A stretch of 5,871 bases of DNA from Boseongicola sp. SB0662_bin_57 (GTDB lineage Bacteria > Pseudomonadota > Alphaproteobacteria > Rhodobacterales > Rhodobacteraceae). The stretch is from positions 1 to 5,871 of the forward strand of contig VXPN01000183.1 of NCBI GenBank assembly GCA_009839535.1, given 5' to 3'. A model generated the notes under the pieces. The model had not been told where the DNA came from and searched no databases. It was given only the letters and a program-made list of their open reading frames with translations. The number at the start of each line of letters is the position of its first letter. Position 1 is the first letter of the stretch. Shown here in pieces: positions 5,514 through 5,871 of this stretch. A program made the position numbers and the translations under genes.

Positions 5514-5871
5514 ATGACCAGGATCCTGACCACGCATGTGGGCTCCCTGCCCCGAACCCAGAAGGTCGTCGATTTCATCTTTGCGCGCGAGCGGAACGAA
5601 TCGTTCTCGCAAGACGATTTCGATGCGGCCATGGCCGAGGCTGTCATGGAAACCGTGAAGAGGCAGGTTGATGCCGGCGTCGACATCGTCTCCGACGGAG
5701 AGACCTCGAAGATCAGCTACGCGACCTATGTCAAGGACCGCTATACCGGGTTCGACGGCGACAGCCCGCGGAACGCGCCCGACGACCTGAAGCGGTTCCC
5801 CGGCTTTCTGAAGCGCCTGGCGGACGACGGCGGCACGCCGCAATACGCAAGGCCCCTCTGCGTGGGAGAGG
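5514..5871 (+). CDS. MetE C-terminal-domain-like protein (cobalamin-independent methionine synthase II family), N-terminal part
   Basis: The first 119 codons are present and the frame is open at the right edge; stand-alone members of this family are about 340-380 residues. The protein begins MTRILTTHVGSLPR, the family's characteristic N-terminal signature, and continues with an AVMETVKRQVDAGVDIVSDGE segment (residues 43-63), the first strand-helix units of the TIM-barrel that in MetE transfers a methyl group to a zinc-bound thiol. The zinc ligands (His, Cys, Glu, Cys in MetE) lie beyond the window end, so activity cannot be judged. Such single-domain proteins lack the MetE N-terminal half and include epoxyalkane:coenzyme M transferase and many uncharacterised catabolic-cluster members; a role in methionine synthesis should not be assumed. 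Placement beside cupin and SRPBCC genes suggests methyl or alkyl transfer in a degradation pathway (inference). The start is chosen from the ribosome binding site at 5500-5508 and the conserved N-terminus. Confidence 0.85.
   Translation, partial: MTRILTTHVGSLPRTQKVVDFIFARERNESFSQDDFDAAMAEAVMETVKRQVDAGVDIVSDGETSKISYATYVKDRYTGFDGDSPRNAPDDLKRFPGFLKRLADDGGTPQYARPLCVGE

Noticed and set aside
5160..5843. Minus-strand open frame spanning the end of the cupin gene and the MetE-like start
   Set aside because: It crosses two real genes and a spacer and shows no recognisable family.

Overview
The window is a GC-rich (roughly two-thirds G+C by eye) stretch with every credible gene on the + strand, tightly packed, and with strong G/C preference at third codon positions. 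Gene content and composition suggest an alphaproteobacterium, perhaps of the Rhodobacterales/Rhizobiales type. That placement is inference, because no rRNA or other taxonomic marker is present. No tRNA, rRNA, CRISPR array, insertion sequence or origin was seen.

Layout. Bases 1-647 hold the C-terminal half of a histidinol-dehydrogenase-superfamily enzyme that resembles the sulfopropanediol 3-dehydrogenase (HpsN) branch more than biosynthetic HisD. Its TAG stop overlaps a GTG start at 647 of a two-domain SnoaL/NTF2-like protein (to 1690). The stop of that gene overlaps, as ATGA, a LacI-family regulator (1687-2712). The regulator overlaps by 14 bases a second two-domain SnoaL/NTF2-like protein (2699-3682). 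An AHSA1-type SRPBCC protein (3686-4150) follows 3 bases later. Then comes a stretch without a recognised gene (4151-4391), containing an 82-codon open frame of doubtful coding status whose ends overlap both neighbours as ATGA. Next is a two-domain cupin protein (4392-5351), a 162-base GC-rich spacer with inverted repeats (5352-5513), and the start of a stand-alone MetE-C-domain (cobalamin-independent methionine synthase II-like) protein that runs off the window end.

How it fits together. The overlaps between the dehydrogenase, the twin NTF2-like proteins, the regulator and the SRPBCC gene point to one transcript with the regulator inside it. The cupin and MetE-like genes probably belong to the same locus but have room for their own control sites. 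An oxidoreductase, several small-molecule-binding folds (NTF2, SRPBCC, cupin), a methyltransferase-like enzyme and a LacI-type sensor look like a catabolic locus for a small organic substrate. The HpsN-like enzyme hints at a sulfonated polyol or related alcohol, and the MetE-like protein hints at a methyl or alkyl-thiol transfer step. The substrate cannot be read from this sequence. The combination is not a pathway I recognise, and it is the main reason to look again at this window.
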